A DNA stretch of 64,000 nucleotides from Alternaria dauci (taxonomy: Eukaryota; Ascomycota; Dothideomycetes; Pleosporales; Pleosporaceae). The notes under the pieces are model-generated. The model saw only the letters and a list, made by a program, of their open reading frames with translations, was not told where the DNA came from and ran no database searches. Numbering within the stretch: position 1 is the stretch's first letter; each line of letters opens with the position of its first letter. The stretch lies in contig NC_091278.1 of assembly GCF_042100115.1 (NCBI RefSeq), forward strand, positions 1,674,001-1,738,000, given 5' to 3'. Positions 23,694 to 34,516 of the stretch are shown one piece after another. Made by a program: the position numbers and the translations under genes.

Positions 23694-24650
23694 CTATTCC
23701 ACGATGGAGCTCTTCATACTTTGCTTGCCAAAGCTGTCCCACACTTCTGCTTTCCATTCATCTGAGCCTGACTTGTGATCCAAGAGTATGCGATACGGCT
23801 CACCAGCATACAGAGGGCTCATTGCGCGATACGCTATCGATTTAGGTACTGCTTCCGTGTCGCCATCCGTGGCCGCATCCCTCCAGAAATCCAGCATGTT
23901 GATGAGATTGAGTGGCCCGTGGACAACAGCGTCCCTATGACCCTCGACTTCTCTACACCACTCAGGTAGGTAGTGTATCTTGTGCGCATTGAAGGTCAGC
24001 GCAGAGAAGCGAAATAACGAGGTAGGTGTTTGGCAGAAATCTCTTTGATGTTGCGCAGTCGGTAGATCCTTCTCTTCCGGCTTCGGTGGTGCTTTCATCG
24101 GATTCTCGGGTGTAAGCTCACGCTGAAAAACCCAGTTGCGGCGATCGGTTAATGCAGTACCATGATTGTTCGAGAATGTCTTCTCGACCCCCACGAGCAG
24201 CATTTCGCCGCCGTTCTTCAGTGTTTTTGGCTCAGCACGTAGTAGTCTCGTTGTCTCTTTGACTTCTTGGCCCACTCTCAGTAGCGCGTTCCGGTCTTGT
24301 GCCCATGTCAACTCGCCGCCTGCCCACATTCGCCTTGTAAAAGGACTCAGCGGGTTCACAGTACGATCTGTACCATCGAGGCCCAACTCGGATTCGATGA
24401 TTGAGGGTGTGAAATAGACGAGGTGGTAACCAGGCGGGATCGGCGTGCCAGGCGGTGGTGGGTTGAAAGAAGAGGGTGTACGGTTCAGTGTTATGGAGAG
24501 CAATTGGAGTTGGTTCGCATCGAGAAGCTGCTTTCTAATCGAAACAGGCCCGTTGTGAAAGCGTGTGAGGAGTTCATTGCATGCTTCAGCTGCGGACGCT
24601 TGGCCACGAGAGGAGGTTGTGGTAAATAGTCGACGGCTTACACGGGTCAT
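23694..24650 (-). CDS. htd2: Mitochondrial 3-hydroxyacyl-thioester dehydratase type 2
   Basis: Htd2 removes water from 3-hydroxyacyl-ACP in mitochondrial fatty-acid synthesis, the pathway that supplies octanoate for lipoic acid. The gene is intronless, 318 residues. The N-terminus MTRVSRRLFTTTSSRGQ is basic, hydroxylated and free of acids, a matrix-targeting signal. The middle carries RRMWAGGELTW, a MaoC/hot-dog family signature also found in mesaconyl-CoA hydratase relatives. The C-terminal hot-dog region includes RFSALTFNAHKIHY, where the Asn-x2-x-Ile-His pattern marks the hydratase 2 active site, then VHGPLNLINMLDFW and ISYRAM-type strands (here IAYRAMSPLY). Length and motif order fit fungal Htd2. 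It shares a 226-base promoter with the regulator gene on +. Confidence 0.88.
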   Translation of the reverse strand: MTRVSRRLFTTTSSRGQASAAEACNELLTRFHNGPVSIRKQLLDANQLQLLSITLNRTPSSFNPPPPGTPIPPGYHLVYFTPSIIESELGLDGTDRTVNPLSPFTRRMWAGGELTWAQDRNALLRVGQEVKETTRLLRAEPKTLKNGGEMLLVGVEKTFSNNHGTALTDRRNWVFQRELTPENPMKAPPKPEEKDLPTAQHQRDFCQTPTSLFRFSALTFNAHKIHYLPEWCREVEGHRDAVVHGPLNLINMLDFWRDAATDGDTEAVPKSIAYRAMSPLYAGEPYRILLDHKSGSDEWKAEVWDSFGKQSMKSSIVE

Positions 24651-24876
24651 GATGCAGCTGTTCCTCTGTTCCTGAATTCTGAAGCTCCTTGTAATTCAGT
24701 TCAATAGATAGATGATGAAATCCAGTGGCTATTGTTCGGGGTGCGCTTGTTGGCAATCAAGGGGGTGCTGGAAGATGCCGAGGCATAGCCGATATCGATA
24801 GCGTCATCCTTCACGGAACCTTTCTGGTAACCGACTTCGGCTTCTTCCAAACAAATCAAGCTCAAGCTTCGGCAAG
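24651..24876. promoter_or_regulatory. Short divergent promoter (Htd2 / Zn2Cys6 regulator)
   Basis: 226 bases separate the two ATGs, so the genes very likely share promoter elements. No named motif is claimed. Confidence 0.5.
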
Positions 24877-26993
24877 ATGTCGTCCGAACCACCACGGAAA
24901 CGCGCAAAGTTGGCCTGCGTGACATGCAATGCGCGACGCGTCAAGTGTGATGTCACAGACCGACATCCTTGCAGTAACTGTACAGCCGGCAACGTCGAGT
25001 GCGAAACGCGTGAATCGAGGCGTGGAAAGCATATTAGGAAGCCGCGGGCGGGGACTGAGGTGCGCAGCAAAACGTGAGTTGGACATGTATTTGAAGCGCC
25101 ATACGACAAGTGCTGATCCGAGGCAGTCCACCAAGTGTAACGGCTATCAGCCCACAGCGACACGAGGACGAGGTGGCTGCGTCACACGTCCTGGCCTCGT
25201 TATCCTCCAATTTCCACAGCCCCGTCAACACCCATACGCCCGCTTCCGGAAGCCAATACCAGTTCCCAACCCCGTCGGCGCCGTCGGATCTCAACAGTAA
25301 CCAGTCAAAAGCAGGTTCTGTCCATCAAGAAGATGCCGTCTTTCTTGGCGAATCCAGCTCGCTACGCTATGTGACGACAGGCGAGCCGTCAGCGGCGGCA
25401 GCAGAACGCCGGCAGTCTTGCTTTCGGCATGCTGTTCCTAGTGCTGCGAAGGCCGAATCACTCGTACCAGAGTGGGAGTCTGAACGACGTATTGCGCGCA
25501 AAAAGGCTCTGCAAGCAGAAGGAGCCTTTTCGTTTCCTCCTGCTGAGGTCCGACTTGAGCTGTTCCAGGCATACTTCAAATGGTTTCATCCGCACTTTCC
25601 CATCATCGACGAAGAAGCATTCTGGACCGATTACCTCGAGTTCAATTTCTCCCCGTTACTATTACAAGCTGTGATGTTCATCGGAGTTATCCACTGCGAG
25701 GAATCGACACTCAATCGTCTGGGATGGGGAAACCGGCATCGAGCGAAATGGTTCTTTTACATCAGGGCTAAAGATATCTATGATGCCACATTCGAAACCA
25801 ACAAGATCATCGTCATCCAAGCTCTGTTCCTCATGAGTTTTTGGCGAGCCGGTGCGTTGTTGGAGAAGGATGCACGACATTGGCTAGGCACGGCTATAAG
25901 CCTCTCTGAGACAAGAGCACTGCACCGCTCTGGAGACGATAACGCAGAGAGTCTAACGAGGATTAAGAGGAGGCTTTGGTGGGCTATCTACGTTCGCGAG
26001 CGTCAATGCGCATCTGCTCTCGGGCTACCGTGCCGCATACGCGACAAAGATTGCGATATCGAGCCGTTATCACCCGCCGATTTCACATCTGCTTTTGCCT
26101 CATCAACTTCTGCTGAAGACCATCATCGCTACACTGTCTACGCGATAAGCATGGTGCAGCTGGCAGTCTTCTTGGGCAGAGTGGTCGACGCTGGTTATTT
26201 ACCAAAGCGCACGCTCGCACCCGGCGAAAGAATCAAGCTGCGCGATGAGCTTTACAAATGGAGACAAGATCTCCCGAGTGTCATGCAGCTGCAAACCGAT
26301 GCCGGTGACCCGCCAAACTTCCAGGCCAGCATGCTTCATCTTGCATACAATAACCTACTTATTCTACTCTACCGCACTAGCTTCGTCCTGGACGAGAACA
26401 GTAACACAGCATCAGACGGCAATGTCGCGCTCCAGGCCGCAGCGCGCAATTCGCGAATAGTGGAAGACATGCTGCCTGGTGGCAACATTGGGCATGCTCA
26501 GATGCATGTCATCACCAATTTATTCAACACACTCTGCATCCACGTTGTAAACTTTAGGCGCTCAAGCGGCATCAACCGCACGCTCGCTGAACATCGAGCC
26601 AAACTGTGTCTGTTGGGTTTACAAGAACTTCAGAAGACGTGGGAGGTGACTAATTGGGTACTGCAATTGTTCTTCCAGTATCTCGATAGAGAAACAGCTT
26701 CCAGATTGGCCATGGAAGCGGATGATGGTGGTTCTTCGACTGCCACTGGCCAGTCCACCTCAGCCCATACTACCACGCAACTGCAACTGCAGGCCCAAGG
26801 TGCTGATAATATCCCGACTCGTAACACGCAATATCTCGACGCTCCTGCATCTGCCACCACCAGTCCCAAGCCTTGGTCGTGGAACCTGGATGAAGCCGAC
26901 CAGTATCTCTTCACGCAGATCGAAAACGACTTTGCCTTTGGAGAGGGTGCCTTACAGCAATGGTGTCCCGAAGATTTGCTTTCTACAGAGTAG
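24877..26993 (+). CDS. Zn2Cys6 transcription factor with fungal-specific middle domain
   Basis: Nuclear DNA-binding regulator, 687 residues. Exons 24877-25073 and 25127-26993 are joined across a 53-base intron (GTGAGT, GGCAG). The binuclear zinc cluster is at the N-terminus: C14, C17, C24, C32, C35 and C42, preceded by a basic RKRAK signal. The linker has RRGKHIRKPRAG. From about residue 210 the fungal-specific regulatory domain begins with FQAYFKWFHPHFPIIDE and continues with RRLWWAIYVRERQCASALGL. The C-terminus is Gln/Thr/Ser-rich and acidic (about 600-687), a possible activation region. The cluster sequence (CVTCNARRVKC) and the early position of the domain recall the AmdR/cutinase-factor (CTF1) group, so control of acyl or ester metabolism is possible but unproven. 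Confidence 0.9.
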
Positions 26994-27143
26994 AATAACA
27001 GGCCTACTTCAACAATTTGATTCAAGACATAGTACATCGAGCAGTCTCAAGAAGATGATAGATCATAATTCATTGTCTCCGATAGGATAATCGAGCGCTA
27101 GGTATCTCTGCAGTCAATGGCAAAATTTCATCCGTCCTAACAC
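26994..27143. other. Short convergent intergenic region
   Basis: 150 bases between the stop codons of the regulator and the catalase. It is only large enough for overlapping or very short 3' ends. Confidence 0.5.
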
Positions 27144-29130
27144 CTAGTTGTAGACGGGCCCGCTCGGCGCATATCCAGTCAGCCTCTCCCCGTTCGAAGG
27201 TCGGAACTTCTCCTCCTTGAACCAAACATGCGCAGATTCAGCCAGCTTCTCAACCTCCGAGAAGGGAAACTCGGGTTTGGAATCGGAACTTGCGAGGAGG
27301 TCGTAGATGCCTTGGGCGTAGTCGGGACCGATGTTGTAGACTTGGGCGAGGTACTTCTTCTAGTAGGGCGTTAGCATGGGCCATATGAACCGGGATAGTG
27401 CGGGATGACTTACCTGAATGTCAGCGTACTTGACGAATTTCAACATATTAAAGGTGTTGGTAATGGTGTGTTGCCTCTTCTCGGGCGACATGACCCTAGT
27501 CCACAGCTCCCTCGCCTGGTCGTACTCGCTCTTCTTGGCCTCATGCCAGTAATGGCTCTTGCGGCTCATAATGTTGTCTGAGACTTGGTATGGTGCCTCA
27601 GCGACGTCAGGGCGGAACTTGTGTGCGAAGCTGTTCGGTACGTATTGCTTGTTTCCGGCGTGGTTGGCATCGACACGCATCTGACCATCGAACTGCAAAG
27701 GCGAGAAGGACTTTGACATGAAGGGGCAGTTGACGGGAATCTGGTGCAGGTTCACACCAATTCTGTGATATTGCGCATCGCGGTAGAAGAACATGCGGAA
27801 CTGGAGCAATGGGTCGGGCGAGTCCTCAATACCGGGTACCATGCTGCCAGGCGAGAATGCGGCTTGCTCGACATCGCGATGGAAGTTCTCGGGGTTCTTG
27901 TTTAGAACCAGACGACCAAACTCCTGCATGGGGAACTGCTTGCGCGGCCAGATCTTGGTCACATCGAAGGGGTCGAAGCCGAGCTTCTCGGGATCCGCAT
28001 CCTGAGGCTCCATGACCTGAACCATGGCAGTCCATTCAATCTCTTCTCCGTTCTCAATCGCTTCCCACAGGTCGCGCTTGGAATAGTCTGGGTCTTCACC
28101 ACACATCTGTGTCGCTTCTCGCTGTGTGAACTGCTTCTGGCCGTGCTTGGCGATGAAGTGGTATTTGATGTAGACAAACTTGCCCTCCGCGTTGACCCAC
28201 TTGAAGGTATGGCAACCATAACCATGGTTGAAACGCCATCCGACTGGTGTGCCATGGTCACTGAAGAACATGAGGCCAGCATGGTTACTCTCTGGGGTGT
28301 TTGCTAGCAGATCAAAGAGCGCGTCATAGTCTGGGAGGAAGTTCCTCGGGTTACGGGCTTGCGATCGAATGACGTCTGGTCCCTGGATGGGATCGCGGCA
28401 GAAGAAGACGGGGAAATTGAGACCGACAATGTCGTAGTTTCCCTCCATGGTGTAGAACTTTATGGCGAAACCACGGGGGTTGCGGGCTTCATCAGGGTAC
28501 TCGCGGCCAACGGTGACGGTCGAGAACCGGACGAAGACAGGAGTCTTTTCGCCCACGCTGGAGAGGAAGTTGGCTTTCTAGTAGAAAGGTTTAGTATCTC
28601 GCAGTGCCGGGTGACGGTGACAAGCATACCGTGAGAGAGTCAACCTTCTGGGTGCACTCAAAGTATCCAAACGCGCCGGAACCACAAGGATGTACCATTC
28701 GCTCCAGGTTCTTGGAGCGGTTGAAGGTCTGTTGCTTCTGGAAAAGGAATACATCGCTCGCTACGGGGATGCCACCAACGGTCTTGCTGTGCGCTCTACA
28801 AGGCGTTAGCAGGAATATCCAGGAGGCAAAGGAGAATTGGGAAACTCACGGGTCAATCCATGGGATACCTTCGTTGGTGGTAAAGTACGGACCGTCGTCC
28901 TCACGCATTCCACCTTGAACGGCGCCAGAGATCTTTGCGGCTATATCAGCAGGTCCTTCGTTGGACGATCCCATATGGCTTTGCCTAGGCGCGCGTTTCT
29001 CTCCAGCAACACTTTGGATACCCTGAGAGATGGCCTCGAGGGGGTGTTGCATGGGATCATTTTGGGAGGCGTTTGCACCGGTCGACATGGCTGCGGTGAG
29101 TTTGCTAGGTAAAGACGTAGAGATTTCCAT
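27144..29130 (-). CDS. Heme catalase (monofunctional, small-subunit type)
   Basis: Breaks hydrogen peroxide into water and oxygen. Four exons, 29130-28850, 28795-28630, 28577-27414 and 27359-27144, give 608 residues. A second in-frame ATG at 29088 (MSTGANASQN) would give 594. Active-site residues are present: the distal His in ERMVHPCGSGAFGYFE, RFSTV, the conserved Asn in DIVGLNFPVFF, and the proximal Arg/Tyr in RMFFYRDAQYHR. HGYGCHTFKWVNA and NLHQIPVNCPF are further family blocks. The residues after the distal His (PCGS rather than A-K/R-G-A) and the F before the proximal Tyr are unusual. An 85-residue hydrophilic N-terminal extension lacks a clear secretion signal, and the C-terminus (GPVYN) is not a peroxisome signal, so the cytosol is likely. 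Confidence 0.93.
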
Positions 29131-29925
29131 GGGGAAGCAACGGCGCGTGAGAGTTTAAGAGGGCACCTTGGAGGCACACCATGGCCGCGTACAGTGACAC
29201 GGGCATTACCGTTGTTTGGACATATTGTCAGGGTGATGCGACTCTGACGCGTATGGAGGAGGGGTAGCAGATGCCACGACTTCACGTGCAGGACAAGTGA
29301 CGGCAGGATTGATAATTTGAGGTTTAGTGGCTGTTGCATGCAGGGCCTGAAAGGGCTATACGCCGAGGATAATTCCCCTCTTCATCACGCATTTAGTGGG
29401 GATTTCCTTTTTCGAAAAGATAACACTAATACTTGGCCGCTCATTCGCAGCGGCATTTGCAGTCCGCGGGCGCTGTGGAGCATGGTGGGCGTATTAGGTA
29501 TGGACATGGGCATGGGAATGTTGGACTTTCGCATGTTTCGGCATGACAGCAATGTGACGTTTCCAAGATTGGCCAATGGGCAACGGTCCAGTTTCCATGC
29601 ATCATCAGTACGTCGCTCCGCGGAACCCCGCTCCACTTTCCACCATCATGGGTACTGTACTTTCGACAAGCGGTAAACAGGTGCCGCCTGCCAGCCAATA
29701 ATGCAACAGATAATCGTCAGCGAGCACGTTGTGTGACAAACGTCGCGCGGCGCAGCTCGATGAAGCAAAACAACGTTTTGACGGTTGCAGGAACGTGCCT
29801 CTGGCGAAGGTGTGACGTATTGTGACCATCGCAATGTATAACAAAGGCTGGCGAGCAGCTGCTCAAGGCATACCGCATCCTCCTCAATACCCATTCAGCT
29901 ATATTCCTCTCCTTTCACCACCATA
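29131..29925. promoter_or_regulatory. Divergent promoter region (catalase / hemerythrin-like)
   Basis: 795 bases between the catalase start (-) and the hemerythrin-like start (+). No supported gene; frames up to 119 codons lack domains. Two genes dealing with peroxide and possibly di-iron/oxygen chemistry share this interval. Confidence 0.5.
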
Positions 29926-30758
29926 ATGTTCGCTCCCCGTGCCATCATATCACCACTTACCCGAGCGGCGCTCAGGCCACAGACGATTCGCGTCGCTGCC
30001 AGGCCAGCCTGCTTCCGCACCCAAGTCGCATTCAACTCGACAATCTCGGAAGCAATAACCCATGATCATCGCGAGCTGCAGACGTACTTCAATGAGATTG
30101 TCAACAACCCTGACAATATTGATCACATTACCCGCTATGGCAACCAATTCACATGGGAGCTAGCCCGCCACTCTGTCGCCGAGGAACTTCTCGTATATCC
30201 AGCCATGGAGAAGTACATGGGAGAAGAAGGAAAGAAGCACGCAGAGTCTGATCGGAAACAGCATCACGAGGTACGTGAGCACGTCTCTGTTTTACAACTT
30301 ACACCCCAAGAACCCGTGCCTGACAACAGCACCACAATAGGTGAAAATCCTACTCAAGGAATTCCAAAACATGGATCCAGCATCCTCGACCTACATTCCC
30401 AAGTTGAAAGAGATTTGGTCCCTCCTCGAGCGCCACATTGCCGAAGAAGAGAAAGATGACCTACCTGCCCTCGAACAAGCTCTTGCCCACGAGGACAACC
30501 GCGGAAACTCTGAATCCTTGGCCAAGAACTTTGCTCGCACAAAGGCCTTTGTGCCGTCGAGGAGCCATCCCAGCGCAGGAGAGAATCCGTATTTCGAGGG
30601 CCCCATGGGCATGTTGGCTGCGCCGATTGACCACATTGCGGACATTTTCCGCAAGTTTCCCGATGGCACGATTAGCCCGAATCCCAGCAAGAGTAAGTCT
30701 CGCCGTACAAACTGTGTTTGAAGTATATACTGATTTTGCGTGCCAATGTTTAGAGTGA
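29926..30758 (+). CDS. Hemerythrin-like HHE-domain protein, probably mitochondrial
   Basis: HHE domains are four-helix bundles that bind a di-iron centre; fungal members are little studied. Exons 29926-30270, 30341-30692 and 30754-30758 give 233 residues. The last exon encodes only the end of a Lys codon and the stop. Without that 61-base intron the frame runs 9 codons further, so the very C-terminus is uncertain. Residues 1-37 (MFAPRAIISPLTRAALRP and on) are basic and Ser/Thr-containing, typical of a matrix-targeting signal. Iron ligands expected from the family are seen in ITHDHRELQTYF, LARHSVAEELLVYPAM, SDRKQHHE and LLERHIAEEEKDDLP. The tail, PMGMLAAPIDHIADIFRKFP, is common in fungal relatives. 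Confidence 0.9.
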
Positions 30759-31704
30759 GGGCGAACAGCTGGATGAGCGACCAATGAGTGGGAGTGTGAA
30801 GGAGCCTATGAACGGAGCGCCATGTCTGACGTTGGCTTTTTGGTGGTGCCATGTCGCCTGTTCATGTACGGATATCTGATTTCGGTGCATGTTATGACTT
30901 TGTGATCGAGGTCTTGCCGCATATCATGCAAAATTCCTGTACAGTCAGTTTGCTGCGTCAGATCAGAGAACAAGTACGTCGGACTACATCGAGAGCACAG
31001 AAAGAATATGCTATGCAGATACTGTGAGGAATGTCCTGTTGACGAAGTAATAACAGGATGATACTAGAGACATATTCAACTCCAATTTACTCAAGCAACT
31101 TCATATACACACGCCGTCATAGCATACATATATCGACATACATCACACGTGAACCAATACTTTGGAGTAACCATTTGAAGTATCCCCATTTCCATAAATG
31201 TTACACACATAGAAGCGAATAAAAGAGTATTGTACAAAAAGAAGGGCTCTGCTTCGCTCTCGACACGCCATACCATGCTACCACGTCGCTATGCGTAACG
31301 AAAGACATGAACAAACTTCCGCCAACGCCCGCCCAAGCATCACAAGTCTATCGTCAAAAGAGTGCCACGTACTTGCATAACCAATCAGGTGATTTGTAAA
31401 TCCAACTTTTTTGTATGTGTGGCTTTCAACACCTTGCGCCAAAGGAGGAGAATGCGGTATGTTGTACTCCAGCGCACTGCGACTTTGGCGGTAATATCTC
31501 AAAGAGCAATGCTGGAGCGAAGGATTGAGGCCCTTGCTCTTGAGATAGCCAGAGAATGCGCCAACCCGCTCTTTGCCATGTTTCTTTTCCGGGTTTTCGA
31601 TAGGTGAGGTCTGACACCATATGCAAGGACTCCGTCATCCCTGTCTTTCCTCCGAGGACGTGGCCTCTTCTATGCAACATCATGCGCAAAACCACTCATT
31701 GTAA
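30759..31704. other. Intergenic, convergent 3' ends
   Basis: 946 bases between two converging genes. AT-rich around 31050-31250. No supported gene. Confidence 0.5.
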
Positions 31705-34516
31705 TCACCTTCCGTCGTCGATCTCAACCTTCCTAGACCTGTCACGTTCACGCTCTCGCTCGCGGTTGTCGTAGTCGCTGTCATCATCATAGCGGCGACG
31801 TCGCTCACGGTCGTGGTAGCGACGGTCTCGGTCGCTGTCACGGTCTTCGTCATCCCTATCGTCCTTGGAGCGGTGGCTTCGCCTGTCTCGGTCGTCTCTA
31901 TCGCGTCGGTCATGATCGTACTCCTCTTCTGCAATCATGTTAGTGTCATTCATGGACAAGACTTGACGCGGACGTACCTCTGCTCTCGCGAATCTTCTTG
32001 GTGCGATCAGCGAGCTTCTGAATCTCTTCCTTTGTCAAGACACGCAGTACAATGACGCAGTCCATTCGCTCTTCAAAGCGTTCCTTGGCTTGCTCCAGGG
32101 CTTCGGGGTTGACGAGACGGCGATCGATCCTTGTCCATCGGGCTCCGACAGGAATGTCCTTGCCCTTCAGGGCGTCCTTGTGTGGTGCAACTCCTTCGCG
32201 GATGGGCTCGGGGTCCTCAGGGAATTTTTCAGTAGGCTTGCGAAGGATTCCCTTTACAGGCGCAACAGGTTCCTTGGGAGGTTCGACAATCTGTACGCTC
32301 TTACCCGCAGACTCCTTATCAAGCGACTCAGGCTCCTGTACCATGCCACCGTCGTAGATGCTCACAGGCCGATCCCTGGGAGGAGAGGCGCGAGAGCGAT
32401 CTTCCGGGCCTCGAGACCTGTCACGCTCGTCCTTCTTGCTCCTTCGGCCCTTCTCACGGTCAGAGTCGCTATCTCTGTCGCGAGTGCTGCGGCTAGCACG
32501 TTCTGCCTCTTGTTGGACGCGTCGTCGGTATTCCTCGTCGGGGTCGAGAGCAGCCTCCTGGGGTGCTGGGTCCCTCCGACGTTCGGCATCGCGGTCGACG
32601 TAGTGACGCGGTCGCTCATCACCGCTGCCCTCAGAAGAGGGTGGCTTGCGAGAAGGCACCTTCTCCCTCTCGTCGTCTTCGTATCGGCGTTCGCGGTGCT
32701 TGCGTTCGGGCTCGATGGGAGGATAGTCGGGGCCCGCAATCTGTGCAGGAGCAGGAGCAGGAGCAGGGACGGAGACGGGGACGGGGACAGCAGCTGGCGG
32801 CGGTGGTGGCGGCACGAGGGAGTTGCGACGGCCTTCGGACTTCCTCTCACGTCGCTCATCAGGTCGGTCTCGCCGGTCGCGCTCGTCGTATTCCTTTCGG
32901 CGCTCACGCTCTCGCTCCCCCGAGGAGTCTCGGTCGCTATTACGGTCCTTGTCGCGGTTCTTCATGTAACCAGCGCCGGCCAGGGTCGCTGCCACACCAG
33001 CCACTGCGCCAGCGGCAGTTTGTACGAAGCTGGTTTTTTCCTCAGATCGGCTCTCACGCTCACGAGGACGCTTGTCATAGTCCTGGGGTGGAACAATGTC
33101 CCTGTCGCGAGAAGCGCGGGGATCGGGCATGCGTGCCTCGGCGCGCTCAGGCTGGTAGTAATGGCTGCTGGGCTGCTCCTGAGGCCTGGGTCGAGGAGGC
33201 TCAGCCGGGGGGTAGAGAGGCTGGCGGTCCAACGCATGGTGGTCGTGTGCAAGGGTTGGGGGGCCTGGTGCAATACCGAAGCCACGACTAGTCACCTCAC
33301 GGTCCTCAAAGGCAGTGCTGTGGCGCTTGTTCTCGACACCGCGGATCTGGCGATCGTAGTCGTCACGGTAGCTGTCTCGACGGGGTTCGCGGGGCTCTTG
33401 GTGGACAGCAGCAGGAGTGCGAGAAGTGCGAGTGGAGGAGGATCGCCCAAGGCCTGCGTCTGGGTAGGGGTCGTACTTGGGGACGTCGCGTGCCCTTTCG
33501 ATGGACGACGACCTGCCGTGGGGACGGGGAATGCTGTTGATCTTGTCGAAGCCACGAGTAGACGGGGGAGGACCAAGTTCGCGGGTAGAGGCACGAGCGG
33601 GGCGATCCGAGATCATGCTGGTAGGGCGAGAGCTACGTTCCAAGCTACCAGCACGTTGCCTCCGCCAGGCTGGCTCTGTGTCGCGGTACATGCTCGCTGG
33701 GTCGGTGTAGGAGTAGCCCTCGGTGTTGCTCAGATCGGTAAGGCGCGAGGGCGGCTTGCTGTTGTCGTGGTAGCTGCGACCACCACTCGTGAGACTGTAA
33801 CCGCGGTCTGCATAGTCGCGGTGGTGCGACGGCTGGACCTCAGCTACGAGCTTGGTCAGGTGGCTGGTGTCGTCGACGCTGTAGACCTTCTTGTGGCCTC
33901 GCGATGAGGCACTTGGAGTGATGTAGGTATCGGGCCCTTTGGCGTAGGAAGGGGTGAGGGGGCTCCGTGGGCGGTCGGTGTGGGTGTGTGTTGAGTAGGG
34001 GGTGCGGAGAGGCAGCGAGGCCTGCGGCAAGGCACTGGTGCTCACATTGGGGCGCGAGAGGTCGTTCGTGTTGCGGCGCGGGCGTCCTGTGTACGAGTCG
34101 TATTTTGCGGTGGTGGAGTGGGAGGTCAGCGAGGTGGTGGGCGTGTAGTAGGGCGTGTGGTGGGAGGTGTGGGACGTGCCGAGGCGGTCGACACTGGAGC
34201 GGGGCGAGCTGGGGCGGCCATAGCCCGAGTAGGACGAGGAGTAGTAGGGGTCGGAGAAGGTGCCTGTCGACGAGCGTGCCGGGTTGGAGTAGCGGCTGCC
34301 TCGCGGGGACGAGGGGCGGTTGTAGCGCGTGTCCATGCCGCCTGACAGCGTGACGGCCTTGATGTGGAGGGGAGTGGTTTTGGCGGCAGTTTTGGCGGCG
34401 GGCGTGGTGGACAAGGAGTTTCTCCGTGGGGGAAGGGGGGGCGCAACGGTGGTGGAATATGTATTGTTCTTCCTCAGGCCAGGCGGCTTGGTGGGGAGGA
34501 GAACGCTGCCCAACAT
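31705..34516 (-). CDS. Large charged low-complexity protein, DUF8035-like C-terminal domain
   Basis: Two exons, 34516-31978 and 31928-31705, with a 49-base intron, give 920 residues from the first ATG. The ATG at 34333 (MDTRYNRPSSPRGSRYS) may be the real start. Most of the protein is disordered and rich in Arg, Ser, Tyr and Pro. A small Ala/Gly-rich hydrophobic patch (TAAGAVAGVAATLAGAGYM, about 515-535) interrupts it. After a long Arg/Asp/Glu region, the only folded-looking part is near 800-855, with GARWTRIDRRLVNPEALEQA and CVIVLRVLTKEEIQKLADRT. I recall this as the fungal domain named DUF8035; the name needs a database check. The C-terminus is almost pure RD/RE repeats, like RNA-associated or phase-separating proteins. 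Function unknown. Confidence 0.8.

Noticed and set aside
32090..33907. 605-codon open frame on the plus strand
   Set aside because: It lies wholly opposite the Arg/Asp/Glu-rich part of the low-complexity gene. Such composition removes stops from the antisense frame. The translation is Val/Ala/Leu/Arg-rich with no domain, and the sense strand has an in-phase intron and a recognisable domain.
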